A stretch of 64,000 nucleotides of DNA from Candidatus Intricatilinea gracilis (GCA_016702605.1 JADJDQ010000021.1:1550001-1614000); one strand, 5' to 3'. Counted from the first letter of the stretch, positions 1-8,842 are shown. Program-made: numbers and translations. Notes: generated from the sequence alone by a model not told the origin.

Positions 1-490
1 TGGCCGGCACCACGCTGTGATAGGCCGTGGTGTCCTCGGCGGTGAAGGCGTTGTTCTCGCCGCCCACGTCTTCGGTGAGGCGGTCGAACTGTTCGTTGGC
101 CAGGTACCTGGTGCGCTTGAACATCATGTGTTCGAACAGGTGCGCAAAACCCGAGCGACCGACCGGATCGTCCTTGCCGCCGACGCGGTACCAGACCTGC
201 ACCGTTACCGTCGCCGCACCCGGGCTGGGCAACGCCAGCACCTGCAGGCCGTTGGCCAGGCGCCGCTCGTGCATCACCATGGGCGCCAGCACCGAGGGCA
301 AGTGACGCCGCGGCGCCGCGGCTTCGGCCGCCTTCGCACCCTTGGTACCCTTGCCCTTGATGGGTTTGGCCGGGCGGGTGACCTTCTTCTTGGCGGCTGC
401 TGCGGCCACAGCCGGCAGTGCAGCACAAAGCGCCACGGCACCACCGAGCAGGCGTCGCCGGAGTGTGTTGCGGTTCGTTACAACGGGCAT
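1..490 (-). CDS. M16 family zinc metallopeptidase, N-terminal part (runs off the window)
   Basis: This is the first 163 codons of an insulinase/pitrilysin-type peptidase, probably periplasmic. The start at 490 (MPVVTNRN) gives a positively charged stretch and a hydrophobic segment rich in Ala/Leu, consistent with a signal peptide, followed by a Lys/Ala-rich linker. From about residue 75 the M16 fold begins with the family motif LANGLQVL, then VQVWYRVGGKDD and the inverted zinc site HLFEHMMF (HxxEH). The downstream TEDVGGENNAFT stretch also fits the family. The 3' end lies outside the window, so the second half-domain cannot be checked. It follows rsmI on the same strand after a 238-bp gap in which I see no gene. 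Confidence 0.85.
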   Translation of the reverse strand, partial: MPVVTNRNTLRRRLLGGAVALCAALPAVAAAAAKKKVTRPAKPIKGKGTKGAKAAEAAAPRRHLPSVLAPMVMHERRLANGLQVLALPSPGAATVTVQVWYRVGGKDDPVGRSGFAHLFEHMMFKRTRYLANEQFDRLTEDVGGENNAFTAEDTTAYHSVVPA

Positions 491-728
491 GGGCAGGCGT
501 TCGAGTTGGACCAGGGCGCAAGGGTAGCCGAGTCGCCCGAGCCCATCGGTGCGCTACGGGTGTCGTGCCAGCCAGGCCCCGGCCGATGTGCCGGTGCAGT
601 GCAGGCGGCGCAGCTGGAGCGAGCAGTTCCTCGGCTGCGCCGGACGTCGCCCCCTCGAGGCGCACAGGACTCGACAGACGGTCCTGCGGCGGCAGCGCCC
701 CTCCCACGCCGGTGCTTTGGTCGCCCGC

Positions 729-1766
729 CTACTCGTCAGCCTCGTCGTCCGGCTGCTGTGTACGGCCTTGCTTGAGCTCGAGTGCGCGCTGGTAGAGCTG
801 CTTGCGCGGCAGGTCGAGTGCCTGGGCTGCCAGTGCCGCGGCCTGCTTGAGCGGCAACTCGGCCAGCAAGACACCGAGCAGCCGCTCGGCGGCGGCGGGC
901 AAGGCCTCGCCCGAACGCGCCTGCAGCGGCTGGGCATGGACGACCAGCACGAACTCGCCGCGCCGGCGGTCGGTGTCGGCAGCCAGCCAGGTCGGCAGGT
1001 CGGCTGCAGGCAGGCTCACGATCTGCTCGAACTGCTTGGTCAGTTCGCGGCAGACCGTCACCGTTCGGCCGGGCACCTGCAGCGCCAGTTCGTCGGCCAG
1101 TTCGGTGATGCGGTGCGGCGCTTCGAACAACACCAGCGACAGGGCCCGCGCGCCACCAACTGCGGCCGCGGTGTTGCGTTGTGCCGGGTCAGCCGCGGCA
1201 AGGGCGTCACTGAGCGCCTGGGATCGCGCGGCGTTCCTGGTCGGCAAAAAGCCGTAGAAGACGAAACCTTCGGAAGCGACGTCACCCGCTGCCGACAGGG
1301 CCGCCGCCACGCTGCTGACACCTGGCACGGGCAGGACGCGCAGTCCGGCGCCACGAACGGCCGCCACCAGTCGTGCGCCCGGGTCCGAGATGGCCGGTGT
1401 GCCGGCGTCGCTGACGTAGGCGATGCGTTCGCCGCGCTGCAACCGCGCCACGACCAGTTCGGCGGCCTGGGCTTCGTTGTGTGTGTGCAGCGTGATGAGA
1501 GGGCGATGCAGGCCGAGCCGGCTCAGCAACTGGCCACTCACCCGCGTGTCTTCACACGCCACCGCATCGACCAGACCGAGCACATGCAGCGCACGCAAGG
1601 TGAGGTCGGCCATGTTGCCGATGGGTGTGGCCACCACGTACAAGGTAGCGGGCGGATACTGCTGGCCGGTCGCTGTCTGGGCCAAGGCGTCGAGCAGGCG
1701 TTCGGGCTGCACGACAAGTGCCTCGGCAGGCGTGGACACGGTCGGTGAATCGAAGGACGGGGTCAT
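729..1766 (-). CDS. rsmI: 16S rRNA (cytidine(1402)-2'-O)-methyltransferase RsmI
   Basis: This tetrapyrrole-methylase-fold enzyme methylates the ribose of C1402 in 16S rRNA using SAM. The signature LYVVATPIGNMADLTLRA appears near residue 50, followed by ACEDTR, the glycine-rich YVSDAGTPAISDPG and VPGVSS, all diagnostic of RsmI (YraL). Start ATG at 1766 gives 345 residues with about 45 residues before the conserved core, so a start further inside (GTG or TTG) is possible. Its start codon shares the four bases CATG with the divergent yraN start, so the promoters of the two genes must lie inside each other or be internal. The C-terminus is acidic and ends DDEADE. Confidence 0.93.
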   Translation of the reverse strand: MTPSFDSPTVSTPAEALVVQPERLLDALAQTATGQQYPPATLYVVATPIGNMADLTLRALHVLGLVDAVACEDTRVSGQLLSRLGLHRPLITLHTHNEAQAAELVVARLQRGERIAYVSDAGTPAISDPGARLVAAVRGAGLRVLPVPGVSSVAAALSAAGDVASEGFVFYGFLPTRNAARSQALSDALAAADPAQRNTAAAVGGARALSLVLFEAPHRITELADELALQVPGRTVTVCRELTKQFEQIVSLPAADLPTWLAADTDRRRGEFVLVVHAQPLQARSGEALPAAAERLLGVLLAELPLKQAAALAAQALDLPRKQLYQRALELKQGRTQQPDDEADE

Positions 1767-2169
1767 GGTCGGGCAGCGGCAAGGGACGGGTGACGGGCAG
1801 AACACCAAGGCGCGCGGCGATGCCGCCGAGGCGCTTGCCCTGGCCTATCTCCAGGGCCAGGGACTCACGCTGCTGGCGCGCAATTATCGAGTGGCACTCG
1901 GGCCGTCGCGCCGCGCGGGCGAAGTGGACCTGATCATGCGCGAGCGCGACGGCACGGTGGTCTTCATCGAGGTGCGCGCACGTGCCGACACCCGCCGCGG
2001 CGGCGCAGCGGCCAGTGTGACGCCCGCCAAACAACGCCACATCCTGCGCGCTGCGACCCACTATCTGCAGCGCCTGAACGTGCTGCCCCCCTGCCGCTTC
2101 GACGTGGTGGCGCTGGACGCCGGCCAGCTCGACTGGTTGCGCGGCGCCTTCGACGCCAGCACCGGGTGA
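1765..2169 (+). CDS. yraN: YraN family (UPF0102) putative endonuclease-fold protein
   Basis: The 134-residue product matches the YraN/UPF0102 family, which has a restriction-endonuclease-like core. The conserved pieces are GDAAEALALAYL near the start, LLARNYR, the acidic EVDLIMRERDGTVVFIEVRAR block (E-D-E-V-K-like nuclease core) and the FDVVAL strand near the end. The family's cellular role is not settled. ATG at 1765 is chosen because it yields a normal family length. A longer in-frame extension upstream would run antisense through rsmI. In other proteobacteria yraN lies beside rsmI, diaA and dolP, and the same set is found here. Confidence 0.88.
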   Translation: MVGQRQGTGDGQNTKARGDAAEALALAYLQGQGLTLLARNYRVALGPSRRAGEVDLIMRERDGTVVFIEVRARADTRRGGAAASVTPAKQRHILRAATHYLQRLNVLPPCRFDVVALDAGQLDWLRGAFDASTG

Positions 2170-2278
2170 CCGCCCGTCGCTCACCATCGGTGCACCCCGG
2201 GCCGCAACAAGGCCGCGGTTACCTGGGCTCACCGTGGCCGCACCGTCACTGGGCAGGGGTCACAGGGGCTGAACTATC

Positions 2279-2881
2279 ATGCCCGCCATGCTCGAACAAC
2301 GTATACAGCAGCAGTTCTTCGATAGCGCGGACCTCAAGTACGCTGCCGCCGAGACCCTCACCCGACCGATCGCCGACGCGGTGGCTGCCATCGTTGGTGC
2401 CATCACCGCTGGCGGCAAGGTGCTGGCTTGCGGCAATGGCGGCTCGGCGGGTGACGCCCAGCACTTTGCCGCCGAGTTCGTGGGGCGCTTCGAGCGAGAA
2501 CGGCCCGGCCTGGCCGCCATCTCGCTGGCCACCGACACATCGATCCTCACCGCGGTGGCGAACGACTATGCGTTCGAGCAGATCTTCGCCAAACAGGTGC
2601 AGGCCCTGGGTCAGCCCGGTGACGTCTTGCTGGCCATCAGCACCAGTGGCAACTCGGCCAACGTGATGGCAGCCATGGACGTGGCGCGCCAGAAGGAGAT
2701 GGTCGTGGTGGCCCTCACCGGCAAAGGTGGTGGTCGCATGGCCGGCATGCTGGGCGAGACCGACGTGCACATCTGTGTGCCCCATACCCGCACCGCGCGG
2801 ATCCAGGAGGTTCACCTGCTGGTCATCCATTGCATCTGCGACGCCGTGGACATTCAACTGCTCGGAGAAAAGGAAGACTGA
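2279..2881 (+). CDS. diaA: SIS-domain protein, DiaA-type DnaA-initiator-associating protein / phosphoheptose isomerase family
   Basis: This 200-residue SIS-domain protein belongs to the GmhA/DiaA family. The phosphosugar-binding loop is seen in LACGNGGSAGDAQHFAAEFVG, followed by the second SIS motif LLAISTSGNSANV. GmhA isomerises sedoheptulose-7-phosphate, while DiaA binds DnaA and times replication initiation. Sequence alone does not separate them cleanly, but the neighbours (rsmI, yraN and a BON lipoprotein) are those of E. coli diaA, which favours DiaA. An alternative ATG at 2288 (MLEQRIQQ) is equally plausible. Its stop overlaps the dolP start by one base (TGATG), so the two are probably translationally coupled. 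Confidence 0.85.
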   Translation: MPAMLEQRIQQQFFDSADLKYAAAETLTRPIADAVAAIVGAITAGGKVLACGNGGSAGDAQHFAAEFVGRFERERPGLAAISLATDTSILTAVANDYAFEQIFAKQVQALGQPGDVLLAISTSGNSANVMAAMDVARQKEMVVVALTGKGGGRMAGMLGETDVHICVPHTRTARIQEVHLLVIHCICDAVDIQLLGEKED

Positions 2882-3501
2882 TGACATCCAAGCGCCCTGC
2901 CCGTGCCCTGACTCTCGCCGCCCTACTGGCGGCTGCCGTTGTTGCCGGTGGCTGTGTGCCGCTGGTGGTAGGGGGCGCCGCTCTCGGCGGCAGCATGGTC
3001 GTCACCGACCGGCGCAGCTCGGCCACCCAGCTCGAGGATCAGACACTCGAAGTCAAGGCCAGCAATCGCATCCGCGAGGTGGTGGGTGACCGTGCGCATG
3101 TCAGCGTCACGTCTTACAACCGCGCCGTGCTGCTGACCGGGGAGATCTTCAAGGAAGAAGACCGTGCGGCGATCGAACAAGCGGTGAGCAAGGTCGACAA
3201 CGTCAAGTCGGTGAGCGCCGAAGATCTGGTCGTCGCCTGGCCGAGTTCGACCGGCGACCGATCGAACGACGCCTTGCTGACCACCAAGGTCAAGGCCAGC
3301 ATGCTCGAAGCCACCGGCATGGTCGCCAATGCCTTCAAGGTCGTGACCGACCGCCGTGTGGTCTACTTGTTCGGGCGTGTCACGGAGCAGGAAGCCGCCC
3401 GTGCCGTCGATCTCGCCCGCGGTGTGCAGGGTGTGCACAAGGTGGTGCGTATGGTCGAGATCATCACACCCGAAGAACTCAAGTCGATCCAGGGCAAGTA
3501 G
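2881..3501 (+). CDS. dolP: Dual BON-domain outer-membrane lipoprotein, DolP-like
   Basis: The 206-residue protein opens with a signal peptide ending in a lipobox (VVAGGC), so it should be lipidated at Cys25 or nearby and placed in the envelope. Two BON domains follow: the first spans roughly residues 50-120 (NRIREVVGDRAHVSVTSYN, VLLTGEIF) and the second roughly residues 125-195 (VKASMLEATGMVANAFKV, VYLFGRV). This layout and the position directly after diaA match DolP/YraP, which supports outer-membrane integrity and envelope quality control in E. coli. The start overlaps the diaA stop. A perfect GC-rich hairpin sits about 25 bp after the stop. Confidence 0.9.
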   Translation: MTSKRPARALTLAALLAAAVVAGGCVPLVVGGAALGGSMVVTDRRSSATQLEDQTLEVKASNRIREVVGDRAHVSVTSYNRAVLLTGEIFKEEDRAAIEQAVSKVDNVKSVSAEDLVVAWPSSTGDRSNDALLTTKVKASMLEATGMVANAFKVVTDRRVVYLFGRVTEQEAARAVDLARGVQGVHKVVRMVEIITPEELKSIQGK

Positions 3502-3525
3502 GTCGACACCACCTGCAGACGAGCC

Positions 3526-3547
3526 AACGGGCGCCGCGGCGCCCGTT
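3526..3547. terminator. Perfect 22-bp palindrome between convergent genes, likely bidirectional terminator
   Basis: The ten bases AACGGGCGCC are followed after a central GC by their exact reverse complement. The hairpin lies between the dolP stop (plus strand) and the dehydrogenase stop (minus strand). Only a short T-rich stretch follows (TTGTCGTT), so termination efficiency is uncertain. Confidence 0.5.
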
Positions 3548-3588
3548 GTCGTTGGTGGCCTGATTGGTGTGGCCTGACCTGTCTGGGC

Positions 3589-4500
3589 TCAGCTCTTGCG
3601 CAAGCGCTTGATCAGGCTCGAGGTATCCCAGCGCCGGCAACCCATGGCCTGCACGTCGGCGTAGAACTGGTCGACCAGCGCGGTGACGGGCAAGGTCGAG
3701 CCATTGCGGCGCGCCTCGTCCAGCACCAGGCCGAGGTCCTTGCGCATCCAGTCGACAGCAAAACCGAAGTCGAACTTGTCGTCGACCATGGTCTTGCCGC
3801 GGTTGTCGAGCTGCCAGCTCTGGGCCGCACCCTTGCCGATGACGTCGAGCACCTGGTGCATGTCCAGCCCGGCCTTCTGGCCGAAGGCGATCGATTCGGC
3901 CAGACCCTGCACCAGGCCGGCGATGGCGATCTGGTTGACCATCTTGGCCAGTTGACCAGCGCCGCTGTCGCCTACCCGCGTGACGGCGCGCGAGAAGGCC
4001 ATGGCCACCGGCTTCATGAGGTCGAACGCCGACGTGTCGCCGCCACACATGACCGTGAGCGCGCCGTTGACCGCACCGGCCTGACCGCCGGACACGGGCG
4101 CGTCGACGAAGTACAGGCCCTGCGCCTGCCCGACGGTGTTGAGCTCACGTGCCACCGCGGCCGATGCCGTGGTGTGGTCGACCAGCACCGCACCTTGCGA
4201 CATGCCGGCAAAGGCGCCCTGTTCACCCAGCACCACCGAGCGCAGATCGTCGTCGTTGCCGACGCAGCAGAACACGATCTCGGCGCCGGCCGCCGCTTCG
4301 CGCGGCGTGGCGGCCGAGCAGGCCAGCAGGCCTGCGTGGTCGGCGGCCCAGGCCTGGGCCTTGGCTGCGGTACGGTTGTAGACGGTGACCCGGTGGCCGG
4401 CTCGCGCCAGATGGCCGGCCATGGGAGCACCCATGACACCGAGTCCGAGAAAAGCGACAGAGCGCGGGGCAATGGTGTCGTAGGTGCGGGTTGCGGTCAT
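3589..4500 (-). CDS. NAD(P)-dependent beta-hydroxyacid dehydrogenase (3-hydroxyisobutyrate / tartronate semialdehyde reductase family)
   Basis: The 303-residue enzyme belongs to the 3-hydroxyisobutyrate dehydrogenase superfamily, which oxidises or reduces beta-hydroxy acids with NAD(P). The N-terminal Rossmann motif is AFLGLGVMGAPMAGHLARAG. The substrate motif FVDAPVSGGQAGA is present, as is the catalytic-lysine region GAGQLAKMVNQI. The C-terminal helical domain contains KDLGLVLDEA. The substrate cannot be read from the sequence: GarR-, GlxR- and MmsB-like roles are all possible. It lies between dolP (convergent) and pilU (same strand, 27 bp upstream), with no obvious pathway partner. Confidence 0.85.
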   Translation of the reverse strand: MTATRTYDTIAPRSVAFLGLGVMGAPMAGHLARAGHRVTVYNRTAAKAQAWAADHAGLLACSAATPREAAAGAEIVFCCVGNDDDLRSVVLGEQGAFAGMSQGAVLVDHTTASAAVARELNTVGQAQGLYFVDAPVSGGQAGAVNGALTVMCGGDTSAFDLMKPVAMAFSRAVTRVGDSGAGQLAKMVNQIAIAGLVQGLAESIAFGQKAGLDMHQVLDVIGKGAAQSWQLDNRGKTMVDDKFDFGFAVDWMRKDLGLVLDEARRNGSTLPVTALVDQFYADVQAMGCRRWDTSSLIKRLRKS

Positions 4501-4527
4501 CGAAAGGGTCAGACAGTGGATCGAAGG

Positions 4528-5664
4528 TCAGAGGATGGTGAGGTGTTCGGTGCCGCTGCCGAAATCGCTGTTGCGTGCTCGTGAGCTGTTGAGCTTGATC
4601 GACAGGCGCAGGTCGTTGAGCGAGTCGGCGTTGCGCAGTGCATCGGCGTAGCTGACCATATACCCCTCGTAGAGGTCGTACAGCGCCTGGTCGAAGGTCT
4701 GCATGCCGAGCTCGCGGCTGCGTTTCATGATGTCCTTGATCGCACCGACTTCACCCTTGAAGATCAGATCACCGATCAGCGGGCTGTTGAGCATCACTTC
4801 GACGGCGGCAATACGCCCTGCCCCTTCCTCGCGCGGCAGCAGGCGCTGCGACACGGTGGCCTTGAGGTTGAGCGACAGGTCCATCAGCAGTTGGGGGCGA
4901 CGCTCTTCGGGAAAGAAGTTGACGATGCGGTCCAGCGCCTGGTTGGCGCTGTTGGCATGCAGCGTGGCCAGACACAGATGGCCGGTCTCGGCAAACGCGA
5001 TGGCGTGGTCCATCGTCAGGCGGTCGCGGATCTCGCCCATCAGGATGACGTCGGGCGCCTGGCGAAGCGAGTTCTTCAGCGCCGACTCCCAGTCGACCGT
5101 GTCGATGCCCACTTCACGCTGCGTGACGATGGAGTTCTTGTGCAGATGCACGAACTCGACCGGATCCTCGATGGTGATGATGTGGTCGTAGGCGTTTTCG
5201 TTGCGGTAGTCGACCATCGCCGCCAGCGAGGTGCTCTTGCCCGAGCCGGTGCTGCCCACCATGATCACCAGGCCCCGCTTGGCCATGACGATTTCCTTGA
5301 GCACCTGCGGCAGACCGAGCGCGTCGATGGTCGGCAGATACTGCGGAATCGTGCGGAACACCAGCCCGACCTGCCCCTGCTGCATGAAGGCGTTGACACG
5401 GAAACGCCCCACACCAGGAGGCGAGATGGCGAAGTTGCATTCCTTGGTGCGCTCGAACTCGGCGGCCTGTTTGTCGTTCATGACCGACCGAGCCAGCGCC
5501 ACCGTGTGTTGCCCGGTAAGTGGCTGTGGCGAGACCTTGGTGACCTTGCCGTCGACCTTGATGGCGGGCGGAAAGTCGGAGGTGAGAAACAGGTCGGAGC
5601 CCTTGCGCGAGACCAGCAGGCGCAAGAGATCGTTGACGAACTTGGAGGCCTGATCGCGTTCCAT
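4528..5664 (-). CDS. pilU: Type IV pilus retraction ATPase PilU
   Basis: This hexameric secretion-family ATPase works with PilT to depolymerise type IV pili in twitching motility and DNA uptake. The 378-residue product has the N-terminal PilT/PilU domain (SRKGSDLFLTSDFPPAIKVDG) and Walker A GSTGSGKST near residue 140. The Asp box (TIEDPVEFVH), Walker B (VILMGEIRD) and the His box (ETGHLCLATLHAN) follow. The motif after the His box, SPLIGDLIFKGE, is PilU-like rather than the AIRNLIRE of PilT, which decides the assignment. The C-terminal tail after residue 345 is longer than in PilT. pilT is just upstream on the same strand (16 bp gap), so the two form an operon. Confidence 0.95.
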   Translation of the reverse strand: MERDQASKFVNDLLRLLVSRKGSDLFLTSDFPPAIKVDGKVTKVSPQPLTGQHTVALARSVMNDKQAAEFERTKECNFAISPPGVGRFRVNAFMQQGQVGLVFRTIPQYLPTIDALGLPQVLKEIVMAKRGLVIMVGSTGSGKSTSLAAMVDYRNENAYDHIITIEDPVEFVHLHKNSIVTQREVGIDTVDWESALKNSLRQAPDVILMGEIRDRLTMDHAIAFAETGHLCLATLHANSANQALDRIVNFFPEERRPQLLMDLSLNLKATVSQRLLPREEGAGRIAAVEVMLNSPLIGDLIFKGEVGAIKDIMKRSRELGMQTFDQALYDLYEGYMVSYADALRNADSLNDLRLSIKLNSSRARNSDFGSGTEHLTIL

Positions 5665-5680
5665 GCGTGTGGTCCCGGGC

Positions 5681-6724
5681 TCAGCCGGGGAAGTTCTCGG
5701 GCGAACGCGCCTTGGTGCGCGCCTCCGCCGCGGTGATCTGGTTGCGCTTGACCATCTCGATCAGGCACTGGTCGAGTGTCTGCATGCCCTGCGACTGGCC
5801 GGTCTGGATGATCGAATACATCTGCGCCACCTTGTTCTCGCGGATCAGGTTGCGAATGGCCGAGGTGCCCAGCATGATCTCGTGTGCCGCCACACGGCCA
5901 TTGCCATCGCGGTTGCGGCACAACTGCTGCGAGATCACCGCCAGAAGTGACTCGGACAACATCGCGCGCACCATCTCTTTCTCGGAGCCCGGAAAGACGT
6001 CGACGATCCGGTCGATGGTCTTGGCCGAACTCGAGGTGTGCAAGGTGGCAAACACCAGGTGACCGGTCTCGGCGGCGGTGAGCGCCAACCGGATGGTCTC
6101 GAGGTCGCGCAACTCACCGACGAGGATGGCGTCGGGGTCTTCGCGCAAGGCCGAACGCAGCGCCGCTTCGAACGACCGGGTTTGCGGTCCTACTTCGCGC
6201 TGGTTGACCAGGCATTTCTTCGACTCGTGCACGAATTCGATCGGGTCTTCGACTGTCAGGATGTGGCCGAACGAGTTCTCGTTGAGGTGGTTCACCATGG
6301 CTGCCAGGGTCGTGCTCTTGCCCGACCCGGTCGGCCCGGTCACCAGCACCAGGCCACGCGGCTTGAGCGACAACTCGGCGAACACCTTGGGTGTCTTCAG
6401 ATCCTCGAGTGTCATCACCTTGTCCGGAATGGTCCGGAAGGCCGCACCACAACCCCGGTTCTGGTTGTAGGCGTTGACCCGAAAACGCGCCAGGTTCTGG
6501 ATCTCGAAGGAAAAGTCGCACTCGAGCGTCTCCTCGAACACCTTGCGCTGCGCGTCGTTCATGACGTCGTAAACCATGCCGTGCACTTGCTTGTCGGTGA
6601 ACGCATCGACATTGATGCGACGCACCTCCCCGTGCACACGGATCATGGGCGGCAATCCCGCCGACAGATGCAGGTCGGACGCCTTGTTGCGTACCGTGAA
6701 CGACAGGAGCTGGGTAATGTCCAT
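5681..6724 (-). CDS. pilT: Type IV pilus twitching motility ATPase PilT
   Basis: The 347-residue retraction motor begins MDITQLLSFTVRNKASDLHLSAGLPP, interrupted here only by normal family variation. It carries Walker A GPTGSGKST, the Asp box TVEDPIEFVHESK, Walker B ILVGELRD and the His box ETGHLVFATLHTSS. The PilT-specific AIRNLIRENK motif needed for retraction is intact. Length and order are typical. It is the first gene of a pilT-pilU unit. The divergent yggS starts 80 bp away, and that short space must hold both promoters. The pilus structural genes are not in the window. Confidence 0.96.
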   Translation of the reverse strand: MDITQLLSFTVRNKASDLHLSAGLPPMIRVHGEVRRINVDAFTDKQVHGMVYDVMNDAQRKVFEETLECDFSFEIQNLARFRVNAYNQNRGCGAAFRTIPDKVMTLEDLKTPKVFAELSLKPRGLVLVTGPTGSGKSTTLAAMVNHLNENSFGHILTVEDPIEFVHESKKCLVNQREVGPQTRSFEAALRSALREDPDAILVGELRDLETIRLALTAAETGHLVFATLHTSSSAKTIDRIVDVFPGSEKEMVRAMLSESLLAVISQQLCRNRDGNGRVAAHEIMLGTSAIRNLIRENKVAQMYSIIQTGQSQGMQTLDQCLIEMVKRNQITAAEARTKARSPENFPG

Positions 6725-6804
6725 GAAATGTCAGGCCCGCAAAAACAATGGATGCGAAGCAGACGCGCCGACAATCTGGCCCCTGCCCCCTGGCTGCAAC
6801 CATT

Positions 6805-7521
6805 ATGACGATGATCTGTCACCACCTGCAAACCGTGACTCGGCGCCTTGCAAGCGCATGTGTGCGCGCCGGCCGCCCAGTGGGTTCGGTGCAACTGCTG
6901 GCGGTAAGCAAGACCCAGCCAGCCGACGCGGTGCGCGACGCCTGGGCGGCAGGTCAGAATGCCTTCGGCGAGAACTACGTGGCCGAGGCCGAGGCCAAGA
7001 TGGCCGCCTTGGCCGACTTGCGCGGCGAGTTGACCTGGCACCTGATCGGGCCGCTGCAGGCCAACAAGACCCGTGTCGTGGCCGAGTGCTTCGACTGGGT
7101 GCACAGCGTCGACCGCCTGCGCATCGCACAGCGCCTGAGTGAACAACGCCCGGCCACGCTGGCACCGCTGCAGGTCTGCCTGCAGGTCAACATCAGCGGG
7201 GAGGACAGCAAGAGCGGCGTATCGCCCGCCGATCTGCCTGCACTGGCCGAGGCGGTCGCGGCCCTGCCGCGGCTGAAGCTGCGTGGGCTGATGGTCATCC
7301 CGGCACCGGCCGACGATCTGGCCAGCCAGCGCACACCGCTGCGCGCCACGCACGAGTTGCTCGACGACCTCAACACCCGCGGCTTGGGGCTGGACACCTT
7401 GTCGATGGGCATGAGCGCCGATCTCGAAGCGGCGGTGCTCGAAGGTGCGACGCTGGTGCGCATCGGCACGGCCATCTTCGGCAGCCGCGCCGCACGGGCA
7501 GAGGTTGCTCCGGCCGGCTGA
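6805..7521 (+). CDS. yggS: YggS/PLPBP family pyridoxal-5'-phosphate homeostasis protein
   Basis: This 238-residue single-domain PLP-binding protein has the fold of the alanine racemase N-terminal barrel and no known catalytic activity. Family members buffer PLP and affect amino-acid pools. The PLP lysine lies in LLAVSKTQPAD. GENYVAEAEAK, WHLIGPLQANK, VNISGEDSKSG and the phosphate-binding LSMGMSADLEAAV all match. Start ATG at 6805 fits the family length; the reading frame stays open further upstream but without family similarity. It is divergent from pilT, an arrangement common in proteobacteria. A strong hairpin with a T-run follows the gene. Confidence 0.93.
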   Translation: MTMICHHLQTVTRRLASACVRAGRPVGSVQLLAVSKTQPADAVRDAWAAGQNAFGENYVAEAEAKMAALADLRGELTWHLIGPLQANKTRVVAECFDWVHSVDRLRIAQRLSEQRPATLAPLQVCLQVNISGEDSKSGVSPADLPALAEAVAALPRLKLRGLMVIPAPADDLASQRTPLRATHELLDDLNTRGLGLDTLSMGMSADLEAAVLEGATLVRIGTAIFGSRAARAEVAPAG

Positions 7522-7582
7522 CCGCCAGTCTGCTGAACTCGCCAGGGGCGGCGACTAGCCACTGCCGCCAGTCAGGCGCACA

Positions 7583-7621
7583 GGCCCGGCCCACTGTGGT
7601 GATGCCGGGGCCGCCGTTTTC
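7583..7621 (+). terminator. Rho-independent terminator after yggS
   Basis: A GC-rich stem (GGCCCGGC pairing with GCCGGGGCC, one bulged base) with a 13-base loop is followed by GCCGTTTTC. It lies 62 bp after the yggS stop and just before the convergent amtB stop. Confidence 0.5.
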
Positions 7622-7636
7622 AGTTGCGGCTTGCGC

Positions 7637-8842
7637 CTACCAGCTGGCTTCGCGCTCGGGCGTGGCGCCGATGCGGTGGATGCTCTGGTCTGCGCCTTCG
7701 AACTCTTCTTCCTGCGTCAACCGCAATCCCATCGTGGCGCGCAGTACACCGTAGACGACCGCACCGCCGAACAAGGCCCAGGCGATCGCCAGCGCCGTGC
7801 CCAGCAGCTGAGCCATCAGGCTGACACCGCCGCGGCCACCCAGTGCCTCCAGCCCGAAGATGCCGGCGGCCACACCGCCCCAGGCACCACACAGGCCGTG
7901 CAGCGGCCACACACCCAGCACGTCGTCGATCTTCCAGCGGTTTTGCGTCAGCGTGAACAACGTCACGAAGATGGCACCCGCCACACCGCCGACCACCAGC
8001 GCGCCGGCCGGATGCATGAGGTCCGACCCCGCACACACCGCCACCAGCCCGGCGAGTGGGCCGTTGTAGGCAAAACCCGGATCGTTCTTGCCCAGCACCA
8101 CGGCCACCAGCGTGCCGCCGACCATGGCCATGAGGGAATTGACGGCGACCAGGCCCGAGATCTTGTCGAGCGTTTGCGCACTCATCACGTTGAAACCAAA
8201 CCAACCCACCGCCAGCACCCACGCGCCCAGCGCCAGGAACGGGATGCTCGACGGCGGATGCGCACTCATCGCGCCGTCCTTGCGGTAGCGGTTGGAGCGT
8301 GCGCCGAGCATCAGCACCGCGACCAGGCCGATCCAGCCACCCACCGCGTGCACCACCACACTGCCGGCAAAGTCATGAAACTCGGCGCCGAACGTCGCCT
8401 TGAGCCAGGGCTGGAAACCCAGGCGCTGATTCCAGGCGATGCCTTCGAACACCGGGTAGATCAGCCCGACGATGACCGCCGTGGCAATCAGTTGCGGGTT
8501 GAAACGCGCCCGCTCGGCAATGCCACCCGAGACGATGGCGGGTATCGCCGCCGCAAAGGTGAGCAGAAAGAAGAACTTCACCAGCTCGTAGCCATTCTTT
8601 GCGGCCAGGGTTTCGGCGCCCGAAAAGAAAGTCACGCCATAAGCCACGCTGTAACCAACGAAGAAATAGGCGATGGTCGACACCGAAAAATCGACCAGGA
8701 TCTTGACCAGCGCGTTGACCTGATTCTTCTTGCGCACCGTGCCGAGTTCGAGAAACGCGAACCCCGCGTGCATAGCCAGCACCATGATGGCGCCAAGCAG
8801 TATGAAAAGGGCATCGGCGCCCTGTTTGTATGTCTCCATCAT
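7637..8842 (-). CDS. amtB: Ammonium channel/transporter (Amt family)
   Basis: The 401-residue inner-membrane protein has about eleven hydrophobic segments and the twin pore histidines of Amt channels, in VVVHAVGG and in PLHGLCGAWGG. The Amt signature region (FAGSVVVHAVGGWIGL) and the N-terminal FAFLELGTVRKKNQ segment, which resembles a periplasmic-gate region, are clear. It conducts ammonium/ammonia. There is no cleavable leader in front of the first membrane span. No glnK gene lies beside it, which is unusual because glnK-amtB pairs are the norm. Two adjacent ATG codons could serve as start; the upstream GGGA fits either. The C-terminal tail is short and acidic (EEEFEGADQS). Confidence 0.92.
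   Translation of the reverse strand: MMETYKQGADALFILLGAIMVLAMHAGFAFLELGTVRKKNQVNALVKILVDFSVSTIAYFFVGYSVAYGVTFFSGAETLAAKNGYELVKFFFLLTFAAAIPAIVSGGIAERARFNPQLIATAVIVGLIYPVFEGIAWNQRLGFQPWLKATFGAEFHDFAGSVVVHAVGGWIGLVAVLMLGARSNRYRKDGAMSAHPPSSIPFLALGAWVLAVGWFGFNVMSAQTLDKISGLVAVNSLMAMVGGTLVAVVLGKNDPGFAYNGPLAGLVAVCAGSDLMHPAGALVVGGVAGAIFVTLFTLTQNRWKIDDVLGVWPLHGLCGAWGGVAAGIFGLEALGGRGGVSLMAQLLGTALAIAWALFGGAVVYGVLRATMGLRLTQEEEFEGADQSIHRIGATPEREASW

Noticed and set aside
491..728. Possible structured RNA (for example RNase P RNA) between rsmI and the M16 peptidase gene
   Set aside because: The region is GC-rich, but the conserved RNase P core (GAGGAAAGUC-type) is absent on both strands and no other known RNA signature was seen.
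549..1748. Plus-strand 399-codon frame opposite rsmI
   Set aside because: Composition is Arg/Gln/His-rich and shows no domain; the minus strand encodes clear RsmI.
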